Source of the DNA: Brienomyrus brachyistius
Taxonomy: Eukaryota; Chordata; Actinopteri; Osteoglossiformes; Mormyridae
Length of the DNA: 64,000 nt
Direction of reading: 5' to 3'
Assembly: GCF_023856365.1 (NCBI RefSeq)
Contig: NC_064555.1
Coordinates: forward strand, 16,936,254-17,000,253
The first letter of the stretch is position 1. Each line of letters opens with the position of its first letter. Shown in pieces: positions 11,269 through 24,029 of this stretch. A program made the position numbers and the translations under genes. Below the pieces are notes generated by a model, which saw only the letters and a program-made list of their open reading frames with translations, was not told the DNA's origin and searched no databases.

Positions 11269-14200
11269 GACTGACAGCCCCCCCCTTCATCATGCTGCTG
11301 CACAAACCCTGGGGGCCCGCAGGCCCAAGAGCACAGGAACAGCGGCCATCACCATAGCAACATGCCAAGACGCAGGTTGGCCCAGACCAGAAGTCTTTGC
11401 CCGCTCAGGGGACGAGACAAACATGTGACTTGGGGGAGCCTAAAAATGACAGTCAGCCCTCAACCCAACATGAGGGGGCAGTGTGCTGCTCGCCCCATAT
11501 CCAGGGAACGCAGACAGTGGACACGCCACGTCACCCATGCCTTTGTTTTAACCAACAATTGGTGTGGGCTGCTTGGAGGCAGGGAATATTTATAGGAGCT
11601 GGAAGCGAGTGACCAGGGGGATTTTATGGGGAAAAAAAATATAAACAGGAAGTAGAGTTGGGCGGTGAGTCGTTGAGCGGGTTCTGTGAACGTCACAGTG
11701 GGTGGTACAGGCTGCAGGGAGTGGCAGGGCCTGCAGGGGGCAACAGCATTACCCTGAGCTAAACATGAGGGATACAGAGACGCGGCCGCGAGACAAGGGG
11801 CCACGGTGGCGCCCGAATTCCCACACACTCCCACACACCCCACCGCCCCCACCCCATCCGCCACAACGCTGCTTCTCACCAAACCACCAGACGAGCACTC
11901 CGCCCCTTAAGGAGCCGCCGATTTCAACTGGACAAGATGCAGCAGATTGCCGTGTAATTAAACGAAAGTGCACAGAGCAGGTGCATGAGCTCACGTTCCG
12001 GCACGCAAAGCATCCGGATCCAGGAGTGCCGAAGCCCGAGGGCGGCAGCGTGGAGCGACGTACCGCACCCTGCCACACCCGTCTGCGAGGTGCCTGCCGC
12101 AGATGCGTCACCGCCACAGATGCGTCAGCACCGCATCAGATACATGCATGAGCGACAGATGGAAGGCACAATTACCACCTTGAGGGGGCAACATGGGCAA
12201 GGTCAGACCTTTCGGGAGGCCCAAGCTGCGCAGCAGGGGAACCCTGTGACAGAGACGGTCAGGGAAGGTCACATGGGCTCAAGAGAGGCAGGGATTGGCT
12301 GGGCATAGCAGCTTGTGTGTGTGTGTGTGTGTGTTTATCTGCTTGGCTCAGAGCCAAGACCCGCAACCTCACCTGAGAAGCACGACTGATATTAAACAGG
12401 CACTTCCTCCACCCCTGACCGCAGTCCCCCCCCCGCCCAGATCCTCTCTCTCTCTGTCACAGATATGTTGTCCAAACAAAGCATGGGACACGGAAACAGG
12501 GCATTTAGGAGCTCACCAGGGCATCAAAGACAGGCAGGGGGGCGATACATTCCACATCACCGACAATACCAAGAGCCCCACCACAATCACGGCCACTTCC
12601 TGCCAAACAGGAAGTACCGACAGATCTACTTCCTACAGGACCCACCCTTCCGAGCCTGTCCTCTCTCTTCAGCTTCCTTTATTTAGTTATGTCAACCCTC
12701 TGACATCCCACTACCATCCATTCCACATGTCTCCCCCACACTACCACCATCTTCCAGGCTGATACCATCTCAGATAAGGCAGGGGATTATGTGCAAGACA
12801 GAGGAGAGGGAACTAGGAGATTAGGGTTGGCCTGGGGTGATTACGGGATCTGAAAAACCAAGCCAACCTGCAGGACAACAATACAGCGCCTGTCTCATCT
12901 GACACAACTCAAACACACAACGGGGCGGGCTGCAAGCAACAGCCAGGTAGTGCACAGGCACATGAGGAAGGTGCCAGCCAATGAGGGGCCAGTGATGAAA
13001 CACCAAAGCAGCTGGTATGGGCTGTGGCCAATCGGAGGCCACTGCAGAAAGATGCAATGCAGCTCCCAACCAGTGAGAGGATAAAACCAACTAGGAAGTA
13101 GCAGCAGAAAGAAACTAGAATGGAAGCTTGGATAATCAATGTTGCCTTTCCTGTACAGTCTGCTAGTGCAATGTCAGTTCATAACTACTTTGTTCCAACT
13201 GTTTCCTTGACTGAAGATATTTTCTGGATTCCCTGAGCCAGCTAACACCCAGGCGTTGAGATTTTGAGTATTTACAGGTCCAGTAATTCCCCAATGAGCC
13301 CCTTGAGCGTGTAGCAAACACAGCTAGCTACACAGCCATCAATATTTACGATGTGTAGGGCTAATGGGTAGAGGCAGTGCTTCACCAGCCATTTCCCCAG
13401 AACATCCTCCCTCCAGCCAGCTGTATCCTCTGCATGCTTCTCAATGCCAATCTGTCTCTCGGGCCCATGCTGACCCTCGCTGGCCTGTCCATCATCTTCA
13501 GCGGCCGCACATCTTTGGCTCAGCCAGAAAGCAAAAGCCGAGGATCCCCTCTACTCCCCCTCCTGCCAGCTCGTCTCGCCTCGACGTCAAAACCCAGCGG
13601 GACCTCCCCCAACCCAGCAGCCCGGTTTGAGGTTCAGCAGAACCACAGAAACAGGAGAAATTCTCAATTCTCAATCTCAATTATAAGGTATCTCATCAAT
13701 TCCAATTATAATTTCATTAATAATAGGATTATAGCTATAGACACCTGCCGGCACGACGCCCCTGAGGAGGAGCCCCGCCCACACTTGGCACTGACACAAA
13801 GGGGCTTTACGCCTGCTGCAGGAGCCAAAGTCTCCAGACTACACCCAGCAACAGGATCTCGCTGGGAACCGAACATGCCTGACAGCTCCGAGGGAGGAGA
13901 CCGGTGGGTGTGGTGGGGGCCAGAGAATATTTTTCCCAGCATTTTGGGTGAAATTATAAGCCTGGACATGTGGTCGGGATCAACACGGAGATTCTGGGGG
14001 GGTCACACCCCTCAGACCCCACCCTGTGTGATGCCCCCCACCTCCACCCCGGCTATCATGTTCTCGTCATGTCTCCAGGCCTCACATTCTGATACCCATT
14101 TATACCTTCATTAAAAACAAACAGCTGTACGAAGGGACAGAAAGATGTAACCTAAGTAATTAAATAAAATATATCTTTCTGCTCATTGATGACTGGTGTT

Positions 14201-15864
14201 CAGCTTTTAATCCCCTGTATAAATCTCCAAGCTCTCCTGCTTTATCATCTTCTGCTGCCAATCTGCTTTGCTCTCCACCTCACTTCCTGCTTCCCGTGTC
14301 CACAGGCCACACGAAACCCGGCATTTCCCAAAGCTGCACGTTCCTGCAGTTTCTGCCCCCCGCCTCCCCCTGCCCCCGTTTTCTCTCACACGCTTGGCAT
14401 CACCGGGCATTGCCGGGCAGCTGGGCAGCTGCGGCGAGCCCACAGCTTGGCGCCGGTGTGCCACAGCAGGAGCAGCAGGCTGTTCCGCTGCGATGTGCGC
14501 TGCTGCTCTCTCCCCAGCAGATAATTTTAGATTTTTCAATTAGCCCTAAAGCCTGTTAATGAAGCCGGGGCCCAAAACAGATTAAAACCTTCAGTAACTA
14601 CTGCCCTACTAAACAGAAAAAGAGAGGGAGAGAGAGAGAGGAGGAGGAGACAGATTGGGAGCAACATGGGTCTAACAACAGCAAGGAAGGGGAGACATTT
14701 ACAGTGCAGCCGGCAGGCAGTATAAGGTTGCTCCTGTGAGAAAGACCGGAACAACACTCCTAATAGGGGTGAATTATCCAGTTTGAAGCACATGCACACA
14801 AACACTGGAATGCTGGGAGCAGCGGTCCGGAAGCAGGGATGTGCAACTGCTTTATTTAAAGGTAGCAGGAGCAGTGCGTAAGAAGCAAATCAATCTGATT
14901 AGAAGACTGTGCTGGGAGGGTTTCCGTCTCTGCCAGGATGGCACCAAATAAGTAGAAGGTGGATCCATACGCCCTCAGGCCCCGAAAGGGGTTCCCCAGG
15001 CGAGCATCTGCATCTCTCCACCAGCAGAGGCAGGGGCACACCATCTTGAGTCCCCACCCCACCGTCGCAGTTTGTGTCAGTAAACAGAGGTTGACAGCAC
15101 ACGCCCGCAGGTGTGCACATACCAAAACACGAGCACACGTCCCCTGTGATACCGGGACAGGGCAGACTCTGACATTGCCTAACACCCCACCTACATTTTT
15201 CCGTCCGATGCTGGTCAATAGCGCGCCTCCTCCTGAACAGGCATTTCTCCAAACATGCCAAAAGACACAGAGCCAAGGCAATAATAAAGCCTGATTTAAA
15301 AAACCCTAAATGGTTACAGAGCTGCTGTAAACTCTCCGTCAAGCACACTGGGATGATCCTTTCAGCAAGAGGCGCTATAGAAAAGAAAAACTAAATGAAC
15401 AGAATAGGGAAAGGTCATTTTCTACTCCTTGTAGAATGAATATGACTCCACAGACAGCAAGAGGTAAGGAAGGAACTGGAAAGACTAGCAGGGGCGGAGC
15501 CAACGCACAGGGAGGAAGCTGATAGGCTCATTCTCTGTTCAATCTGTGTGTGCCAAGTTCATCCCTAACTTCACACTGAAGCAAAGATGTTGTTTTTCCC
15601 CCACTGTTACGCCACGACAAACCAGGTTGGACTGTTTTTACCATTTCCATTACAATCAAAAACCCAAAATGCGCCGACGTGGCAAGAGGAGAAAAAGGTT
15701 GAAATCATGTTAATATCCCAGACGGCATCTGAACAGCTGCCATACATACCTTTAGTCACAAAAGTGATTTCAAATCCAGCTGGTGTCTGCATTACCTAAA
15801 ACAAACACAGCCTAACTAGTCTGTTTCCTGACTTGAAGTCGAAGATGAAAAGTAATTGATTTTA
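11269..15864. other. Intronic sequence without a gene
   Basis: No gene is supported. It contains (TG)n at about 12314-12333, an AG-rich patch near 14620-14650, and a GC-rich stretch near 14290-14520 with overlapping open frames on both strands. Those frames have no family resemblance. The 245-codon frame at 13377-14114 shows no conserved domain. Confidence 0.4.
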
Positions 15865-15990
15865 TCCATCCATTTTCTAACCACTTACCCTAGTCAGGGT
15901 TGGTGGCGGGCCTGAGGCCTACCTCAGGAGGCAGAGGGCATGAGGCTGCCGTACATCTCAGGATGGACAGACACGCCCACACACAACAAT
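15865..15990 (-). mobile_element. L2-like / SINE tail fragment
   Basis: The plus strand reads ATCCATCCATTTTCTAACCA, then CTTACCCTAGTCAGGGTTGG. This is the complement of the 3' end shared by fish L2 elements and their dependent SINEs (...CCCTGAC...AAGTGG...GAAAATGGATGGAT). The 5' part is missing. Confidence 0.55.
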
Positions 15991-17559
15991 AGGTAATTAT
16001 TCGCACCCCCCACCACAGACACAAAATGATCAAGAGGTCAGGTTTATACCAACACAGCCAGTATCGCCATCAAGTCTCCATCAAAACCCATTCTTCCTGG
16101 AACAAGCCAGGCTGATAGAAGCCTGCTCCAGGTCAAGAAGCTAACAAGGGACCTGGACGAGCAGAGAGGGGTGAGAAGGAGAGAGCGACATGGACACAGC
16201 GCCCAACAGTGGCGAGGCACGGCAAACACACCACCGGGAAGGGGACAGAATGAAAGAATATGGCAGGAGAGAAGAAGTAAGGAAAGAACAGAAAGGACAG
16301 ACAAAGTGTGAGACAAATGACAGCGGCAAACAATGCTACAAAGGGTGCTCCAGCAGCATGTGACCATTCACATGTTCATGATTTAATTACATACTGTACA
16401 TGGAAACCTCTCTGACCGCAAATGAACGTTCTGTTCGTGCCAATTAAGAGGCATTGAGCTAAGCAGAGAGAGAGAATTTAAGGGGACACAAAAAGAACAG
16501 CGAGGGGCCTGGAAGCGGCCTGGGCCTGGAAGGCTTCAGAGGGAGCACATCAACAGCTGACGGGCCGCACTGCGAACCACAGGAAGTGGGTACGGGGTGC
16601 TGGAGCGGCCATAAAGCGCCAAGTGGATCCCACATGACGTCAGCGCCTTATTCAGCGCCACATTCATGCATCCCGTTTGACAGTATATAATGAGCCCATT
16701 ATGCTCATTACACTCACCGATCAGGCCCCATTTCACAGCCTGTCAACATCACTGTTCAAATCTGACACGGGAGGGGGCCCAAAAAAATGAGAAGGGGTGG
16801 GCTGTAAAGGCCAGCGGGCAGAGGGGCTGCTCAGTGGACTGAAAGGCGTACGGCACGTGGGGGCAGCCTCCAGGGCAACATCGGCAAGAAGCAACAACGA
16901 CGGCAGGAGTATGAGGTATATGGGGGTGAGTGGGTGTGGGAGGGAACGTGCCCCATCAAAAATCAATGCTTTGAAAGCACTGTGACCCCCAGCACTTTTT
17001 AAGCACATGAGGGCACATTAATCATTCATGCTGTCTATCACCACTGCTGCCCCTACTGGCCCAAAGCTCCCCTTCCCTGCTGTCCTTTCTGTCTACCCAA
17101 CTCAGTGTATATGTGTGCAGGCTCCAAGATGATGTTTGGGGGGGCAGACTATTCTGGTGGTGTGTTTTCACAAATCTACATCACAGACATTGCCATGGAC
17201 ACAACACCCTCATATTCAGAAGTAACCCAGATAAAGAATAAGTCAAGTGACATTTGAGTATTAATATGCTGAGATTAAAACCACTGCCTCCCACCCCCCC
17301 ACAGCCAAGGAGGCCTGAGTAGTGCGGTGTGGGGGTCGTAGATGTAACAGCATCCACAGCATAACCACCCCCCAATGGCCAAAGCATGCTGAGTAGTGCA
17401 GTATAGTGTTCACCGATGTAACACCACCCCCTGAGCCAGAAGGCCAGGGGTCTCAGCATCGATTCTCCTCCCCTCGCAGCTATGAACGCCACGCAGACGC
17501 GATGGTGTCTCTCAGCAAGGCTCCGTGCATAACCTCTAACAGAATGAACGGGGAAGAGA

Positions 17560-17593
<34 letters not shown>

Positions 17594-18787
17594 ACAAACA
17601 AACAAACAAACAAACAAACAAACAAACAAACACACACACACACACACAGCTGCAGATGCCTCATACAGAAGGAGCCATTCTGCTTTGACCTGGAATGACT
17701 CGAGTGACTGCAATGCACCATGGGTATGTTTTACCTCCTGTCTTTTCCCACTTGCACAGGAGGACCTCGTCACACTTCCCTTCTGAATGAGACGCTCAAC
17801 CCACCCAGGGCGGGGCTGAAGGCATCCCGCTCCTAGGCGGGACACAACGTCACTCAGATACGGTTTATCCTGTTGGAACAGTCAGGTGCTCTGAGAGAAT
17901 GTGACTAAACAGGAAGCGTGCGAAGACAGAGAAAGCTGGGGGAGGGGGGAGGGAGGCTGAATTCAGGGCTGATTTGCAGCCATGAACTAAGGACAGCATT
18001 GCCAGTGAGAGTTATGGGGAGGGGGGTTATTTTCTGCTATGGACAGAGAGCTGTGGTTCCCCTACACACCACTGGGGTTCTCCTGCCTGTAAGCACAGCA
18101 GAATCTCCCAAATCCTCCACCCCCCTCCAACTTCCAAAACTCAACAGGGCAGCTCAATAATCGCCAAAACCCCCCTGAACTGCTGCCAGATCTCCAGGCA
18201 CAAACTGCAATGGTGGCTAAGCTTCTGGAAACACGTGACATTCACATGGCGTTTGGTGAACCTGGCCTGGCCGGCTCCGATACCACCAAGCAATGGGGGC
18301 AGCAGGGTAATTTCCCGCTGTCCTGCTGTATGAGCATGATGGACACGCGTGAAGCGGATGTTTCTGTGTGGATAAGTGCTTACCCAGGGTGGGTGCACCC
18401 ATCCAATTTTGTGCAAGAGCACAAACACATGCGAAACTCTAAGTGGATGGATACAGACATTACAAGGCTGTGGGAACCTACGAGGCCCAGAAAAGGCCTG
18501 TACAGGTGCTAAGGGCATCGCAACATCCACTCTGAGCAGACACATCCTACAGTATATACCACGTAACCCCTTGAAACACCTCATATCTGTCTTTCTGCTC
18601 TCCCAGTCCCCAAAATAATACTGCCACTGTCCCCAAGAGAAACTATCACACACACTAGCATTACATTTGATTCCCTCCTTGCCAAATTAAAGAATACACA
18701 AAATTATGTAATCTGCGGTACAATACTTTGCGGCACATGGTTTGTGCAGCATATTAAGTGTTAATAAAATAGATTTCTATGCACAGG
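15991..18787. other. Intronic sequence without a gene; compound microsatellite at 17560-17648
   Basis: No gene is supported. The compound repeat is (AAGC)n at 17560-17591, then (AAAC)n to about 17630, then (CA)n to 17648. Long frames crossing it, encoding repeated CL-V or KQ-N units, are repeat artefacts. Confidence 0.5.
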
Positions 18788-19095
18788 CTATCACAGTGGC
18801 TCTGTGGGTAGCTCTGCTGTCTCACAGCTCTGGAGTGGGGGGTTCAAATCCCATCCGGAGCTTTTGTGCTCTTCCCACGTTTCACTGGTATGGCCAGTCA
18901 CTCCGGAAACATGCAGTTAAGTGAATCTAGTGACTTGAGTGTGTAAATGTGAATTTTGTGCCCTGAAGTGGACTGGCATTCCATCCAGGGTGAACCAAGG
19001 CTTTGTGGACTATCCTGCTTGGGAGAGACTTCATGCCCCAGTACAACCCGCTGCACAAGTCACTGAAAAATGGACAGAGGGGCGATTAAATAAGT
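18788..19095 (+). mobile_element. SINE with tRNA-like head and L2-like tail
   Basis: The head has an A-box-like TGGCTCTGTGGGTAGC and, about 30 bases on, the B-box GGTTCAAATCCCAT. The body continues with CCCTGAAGTGGACTGGCATT and CCATCCAGGGTG, the block common to fish SINEs that use L2 machinery. It ends near GGGGCGATTAAATAAGTAA. The copy is diverged, and target duplications could not be seen. Confidence 0.65.
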
Positions 19096-19099
19096 AAAG

Positions 19100-20785
19100 A
19101 CTAACATGAAAGTCTGCACTGGTGGAATGAGCCATTCTCACGTGCTTCTACATGCACAATTTTGCATTTCTCCCATTGTGGGAATTTCCTGGTAACACAT
19201 TAATGGCAGTTCCTGCACAGACAGCAGCAAATCTGATTAAAATGAAACTTCAAAGTGGTGGAATAAAGTAGGAAATAATGCCTTTTGTCCCCAAAAATTT
19301 AGCAATACCGTACAAAGAAACACACAGTTCAAAATGAAACTCTCTCTGTTCACACGTGGTGCAGACAGAGAAAGGGTGAAGTACCACAGTGTGATTTTAA
19401 GGGACCCTGAAGCTTTAGAGTACGAAGGACGGCCCGACATCTTCACCACAAGGCAAACAATCAGCAGGACCACAGCACTGTCAAACCCTGGGCCGCTGAC
19501 CACAGGAAAGGGAGCACATTGATCCTACTGGCCACCCTTCAGCCTAGCATACCCGCCCCCCCCCCCCCAGCTGGTGCCAGATGCACCTCCATCCATTATA
19601 TTTACGCACATTGTTGTAAGTGGGGCACCAGTACAGTAGGAGTCTCACCATGTCAACCACTGTTACAGTCAATATAACACCGACAATGGCTCTTGGTTGC
19701 TTACACAGAGCAGTTTCCTGAGCAAACAGACAACCTGGCATTGTTGCCCTGTTCATTTATAAAAGAAATCCGTTTTAAAGACACCTACTTTACATAAACA
19801 CATCAAAAGCAAGGCCGTAGAAAAGCATTATGAGTTTGTTTTCTGCACACCATTCACAAAAACACTCTAAAACTCTCAGCGTGTCTGCACGGCCCCGTCG
19901 CTGATTTTCCCAGCCCTAAATGCCACCAGCTATTGGACACACATGCGGTCACCATCTTTGTTATGGGATAGTAACCCAACCGCCCCCCACCCCCAACATC
20001 GCGTGGAGCAAATGTTTATTTGATACACTGGTCAGCAGCCTCTGCGTACACCCCCTCCCTTGAACGGCACAGAATCGCATTTCAGACTGACGATCAATAA
20101 TTAAAAGCACCCCTTTTCATCAGCGCCATATCCCAGATGTGACCTGTTCCGATGGACATCGCTCCGCCACTGTCTTATTACTCCCCCCGACGACCCTTTA
20201 CTCCAGCTCTCATCACGGTCAATTTCAGTAGAGGCATTCATTTTTAAAGCGCCACTGTCACCGCGATTATAAAACACAGTCTCGACGGTGTCAGTAGGTG
20301 CTGCCCAAAAGCACCATAAATAAACCCACTCGGAGCCACTGCAGATACGGGCTACTTAACACTTAAAGCAATTATCACACCCCCGGCCAACGACTTGCAA
20401 ACCCTTTTATGCAGCATACACTGATGTGCACTTCACTCTCACAAAAGCAAACACTTCTGCTAGATGCCGACCGTCTTTATCTGCAGTGGAGGTTATAAAT
20501 GCATAAACCCCCGGTGAGGAGCAATGAAGAGCCGGAATGAGTGCGGCTTCTTGATGCACCCACCAGCTGCAGCCAGATATAATGGACACACGCACGACGA
20601 AAGGCACTCAGATGCTCCCAGACCACAGACATTTTCGGAGTTCTCACTGGAACTCTGCTTATTATTGCAAACTAATCACTTTGAAGTAAAAAGGCAGGAT
20701 TGCTTCGCCGCAGATATAACAATGCATGACATTGCGTTTTGCTCCGCCTGAGCCACGCAGCACCCCGCTTCCATCCCGTCCTCAC
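19100..20785. other. Non-coding sequence flanking a macf1 promoter
   Basis: No exon is seen. Sequence becomes less repetitive towards 20000-20700, as often near promoters, but I cannot show conservation. Confidence 0.3.
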
Positions 20786-20879
20786 CTTTATACCGCTCCA
20801 GCACATCCTCATACGCCTGGGCGAACTCTTTTTCCTGGGAATGGTTTATAGGCAGCAATCCCGGTATGAAGCCAGCCAT
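20786..20879 (-). CDS. macf1: macf1 alternative first coding exon (short N-terminus)
   Basis: This encodes 31 residues beginning MAGFIPGLLPINHS and ending AYEDVLERYK, then one G before a donor (GTGAGG). The AYEDVLERYK block is what precedes the actin-binding domain in spectraplakins (dystonin and MACF1), where it continues DERD. MACF1 crosslinks microtubules and actin in the cytoplasm. The exon stops in phase 1, exactly like the exon at 29146-29359, so either can splice to the same downstream exon. The start follows ACACC, a good initiation context, and the exon lies at the edge of a CpG-rich stretch, as a true first exon would. Downstream exons are outside the window. Confidence 0.9.
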
Positions 20880-21900
20880 GGTGTCCTCTTTTTCCCCTGC
20901 CCGATAGCCGGCTCCCAATGGCCCGCTACTTCAGCAGTCCCGGACTTGGGAAGGGGGGGGAAATCCAGCTCTCGGTCGACGCGACTGTCAAGTCGGCTTT
21001 GCTTTTAAATCCACACGGGATGTAACGCCTTTCAGCTCCGTCCGCGCTTCCAATGATCCGACAGCAAAGCTATAATGCTCGCCACACATAAGCATGGCTA
21101 GCCGGCTAGCTACATAGCTACTCCTATCCTTTTCTATATTAAAAAACACTAAGTAGAAGGCAAAACGCTTCTCTAGATCCCCCACTCTCCTTTGTGTGAC
21201 TTTACAGATCTGACTGGCATCACTCGGCTAAACAGCGATTGTTTAAGTTGTTCTAACTCAACAGCCGGTAATTGTTTTACTCAGCTGTGCAGAGCTAGGT
21301 GGAAAAAGCGCATCGACCGCCGGGCAGCGCGAAGTGAAATGGATCTGCGTCCGAACCGGCGAGTGTGAGCGCCGCTGTGCGTGTGTGCGTGTCTCCGTGT
21401 GACGGGAGGGGGCAGGACTGGCTTATGCCATACGGTTACTTCCGAAACCAGACGCTACACCGCACTGTAATGATATCCGGACGCCGGTCCAGAAACCTCT
21501 TTTGTCGGCGGTATAATCCTACATCGATAGCACCCTCGCTGAGAAATCCTCGGCTCCTGTGCAGATCTATGCACGCCAATGTAATGGCCGCTTCTATTAT
21601 AAGCACTGGCTGGCTAGGATTCCCAGGCTGCCCCTCTTTCTCTCTCTCTCTCTCTCTTTCTCTCTGCCTCTCTTCCCTCCCTCCTGCGAGGGGAGCTCAG
21701 GTTTCTCTATTCTTCCTGTCACCCATTCGTCCTCGCTAACCGGACCAGGGACGTCCAGCGCAAGAATGTTTATCGCCGGGTCAGTAGCCGCTCGCCGTGG
21801 CCAGCAAAGTCGCGCGGAATCAAGCGCGGCGGCGCCACCATTCGGCCACTCTGGGGAAATACAACTAAAGGCACTTACCGCTTCACCAGCAGTAACCTAG
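20880..21900 (-). promoter_or_regulatory. macf1: CpG-rich promoter region and 5' UTR of the short macf1 first exon
   Basis: The kilobase upstream of the 20879 start codon is rich in CpG (for example around 21300-21560 and 21720-21860), unlike the flanking introns. A (CT)n patch lies at about 21638-21665. No TATA box is evident. Function as a promoter is inferred from position and composition. Confidence 0.5.
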
Positions 21901-22810
21901 TTGCCACACACATGCTTTGGCTGCCACCTAGCGGGCGTCCAAAGTTACAACGTTGTGAAACAAACACCATAAAACCTGTCTCAACTCGTTTAACTACCCT
22001 AAAAATTAAAATGACGAATAAAAAGACCAGGCTTTCGTAATACATGTAATATTATGATCAATTACTTAATCAACACCCGACAACGTCAACAATTTACCTC
22101 AGCAACAATAACGACGCACATACGTAACGAAAACCGTGACAACGACCCGAATAAAAACATAGGTCCTACTAACACATTTACAACTCTTCATTTCTTTGAC
22201 TCTCGAAAGAGATTTACAAGTGAATGCAAAAAAACTACATCTCTCAAACATCAAACTCATTAGGGTTGCAGTGCCACAATGACACCAGTGTTGTCGACTT
22301 TGGTCAGCTGGCTGGCGTGAGATTTTCATTCCGTGAGAAGTCTTCATTTACATTCACGTAGCGGTTTTATTACCTTGTAAATAGTCTGTGGGTTTGCAAA
22401 TTAGCCCCAACGCTTTTGATATCGCTAAATATAGGTTTATAATGTAATAATATAGATTTTCCGTAAGATTTCTTTCGTGAGCGTGAGAGTCAGAAAAGGG
22501 ATGTCGCCAGATGCGTGAGACCTGGCAGCCCGATAACCGTCCCGCCCCCACGAAGATATCCCGCTTCCATCCACTACTGTAGAGTGTGTGTGTATGTGTG
22601 TGTGTTGCCGTTAGGCAACTGCACTCACTTTTTCTGTGTACAGCTAAACACTGGAGGCTGCAGTCCTAACCGCGCCCTCAGTGTAGGTGGACACGGCGGG
22701 TTACGGTCTCCATCTGTGCGGAAAGGCGACAGGTAAGCAGATACGGGGTCACGTGACCTCGACCGCCCATCTCCACTTGCTGTCCTCTGCAAGCCAAAGA
22801 CTTGTACCAC
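21901..22810. other. Non-coding stretch between a CpG island and a microsatellite
   Basis: No gene is seen. It is AT-rich at 21950-22450, then moderately GC-rich with a short (TG)n patch near 22585-22605. Confidence 0.35.

Positions 22811-22884
<74 letters not shown>
22811..22884. repeat. (GATA)n microsatellite
   Basis: About 18 uninterrupted tetranucleotide units of GATA. Open frames through it (SIYL repeats) are artefacts. Confidence 0.95.
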
Positions 22885-22966
22885 CCCCAAGGAAATTTAG
22901 GCATCCAGTAGCTCAAATACACGCAATAATATCCACAATAATAGAATAACACTCAAAGAGTGTACT

Positions 22967-23157
22967 CTGGGGTGTCGTTAGGCCCATTGTAGGGGGCTGT
23001 AGCCCCTCTAAAATGTTTTGTAGCCGTCCCCCCCAAATAAATGTGTATTTATTGGCTTAAGTCATCAATAGCTTTTAATAATACATATGTTTGACATCGC
23101 CTCCCCCCCATTAAAGACTCCAAGCACTCCATACATTCATCTGTAACTACACCCCTG
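22967..23157. mobile_element. hAT-type MITE with perfect 8-bp target duplication
   Basis: The 191-bp element has terminal inverted repeats CTGGGGTGTCGTTA on the left and, inverted, CAGGGGTGTAGTTA on the right. It is flanked on both sides by AGTGTACT, an exact 8-bp target-site duplication (22959-22966 and 23158-23165). An 8-bp duplication and a CAGGGGTG-type end are hallmarks of hAT transposition. There is no transposase, so it is non-autonomous. The perfect duplication suggests a fairly recent insertion. Confidence 0.85.
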
Positions 23158-23165
23158 AGTGTACT

Positions 23166-24029
23166 ATTGCATTTACCGTTTGTAATTCCAGGGATATGAC
23201 TTCTGAGAAGCATTACGCAATTGATTAATTTGAATGAGGAGATGGAATCATTGTCCGCTTTAGCCTGTATTGAGGTTGTTGGGATATCTTTTAATTAGGA
23301 AAAACATCATTCTCTTTAAAGTGCTACTGTGTTAAAATACTGGTAAAAATGTGCTGTACCAGATCAAATTTGACTGGTCAATTGACTGTGGTGTAGTTAG
23401 TGACAATTCATCATTGATGGGGAGTATCAGGGGGCGGCAGGCAGACAAAAACAAGTGAGGAATGACTGTCTCCCCCCCCCCCCCCCCCCCCAATCGCGAA
23501 TCTCAGTGCTGATATTCGCTTTTTGTGGTTAAGCAATGCAGAGGAAGGCTGTCATTGTACTTAATCTAAATTGCTCCTGTTAAACATCACATACCTGCTC
23601 TCAATAAAAGTCCTCAGTAACATCAATGCAGTAAAAGGTTCTGATGATATCTGTAATGATAGATAATACTGTTATTTAAAGACGTTTTATTGGCAATGTG
23701 CAACAAGTGCAATGCTTACAAGTAACACTTGGAAAGCCATCTCCCAGCGCAGCGCTCAAAGTCATCACTCAGAGCTGGCCAGGCACTCATATGTGTGTAT
23801 TTATATGCAAAGCAGTATTGAAGGAAAAATACCATGCATGTTCAAGTCAACAGAATGGATAGTTCTGAGGCTAATTGACCGTGTCTGGAATCTTAACATT
23901 ACACGGTGCTCGATTAAAATGCCTGCAATCGGGACACCCCACATTCAGGCCATGGGCAGAGGCAGCCTTTGAGGCTCCAGTTTCTTCTTCAGCTCAGACT
24001 GAATAATTAACACGAACCTCTAATTGGAA
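23166..24029. other. Non-coding stretch; C20 run at 23472-23491
   Basis: No gene is seen. A 20-base C run is the only notable feature. Confidence 0.4.

Larger units (their letters stand above)
1..20785 (-). other. macf1: macf1 intron downstream of the alternative first exons (no coding exon found)
   Basis: The minus strand downstream of the 20786-20879 exon should lead to the shared actin-binding-domain exons of macf1. I searched for the expected next exon, which is phase 1 and encodes a D-E-R-D then KKTFTKW-like stretch, and did not find it. The interval is therefore read as one long intron continuing past the window start. It holds simple repeats, a LINE remnant, SINE/L2 fragments, a palindromic element and a dispersed repeat pair, listed separately. 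Open frames of 60-245 codons occur on both strands, but none resembles a known protein or shows consistent splice sites. Assignment as macf1 intron is inference from gene order. Confidence 0.6.

Noticed and set aside
13377..14114. 245-codon forward frame
   Set aside because: No conserved domain, no plausible exon borders, and neighbouring frames are equally open. It looks like a chance frame.
18788..18870. tRNA-like A and B boxes here and at 3100, 50760, 50920 and 61980
   Set aside because: Acceptor stems do not pair, and each is followed by a SINE body, so these are SINEs and not tRNA genes.
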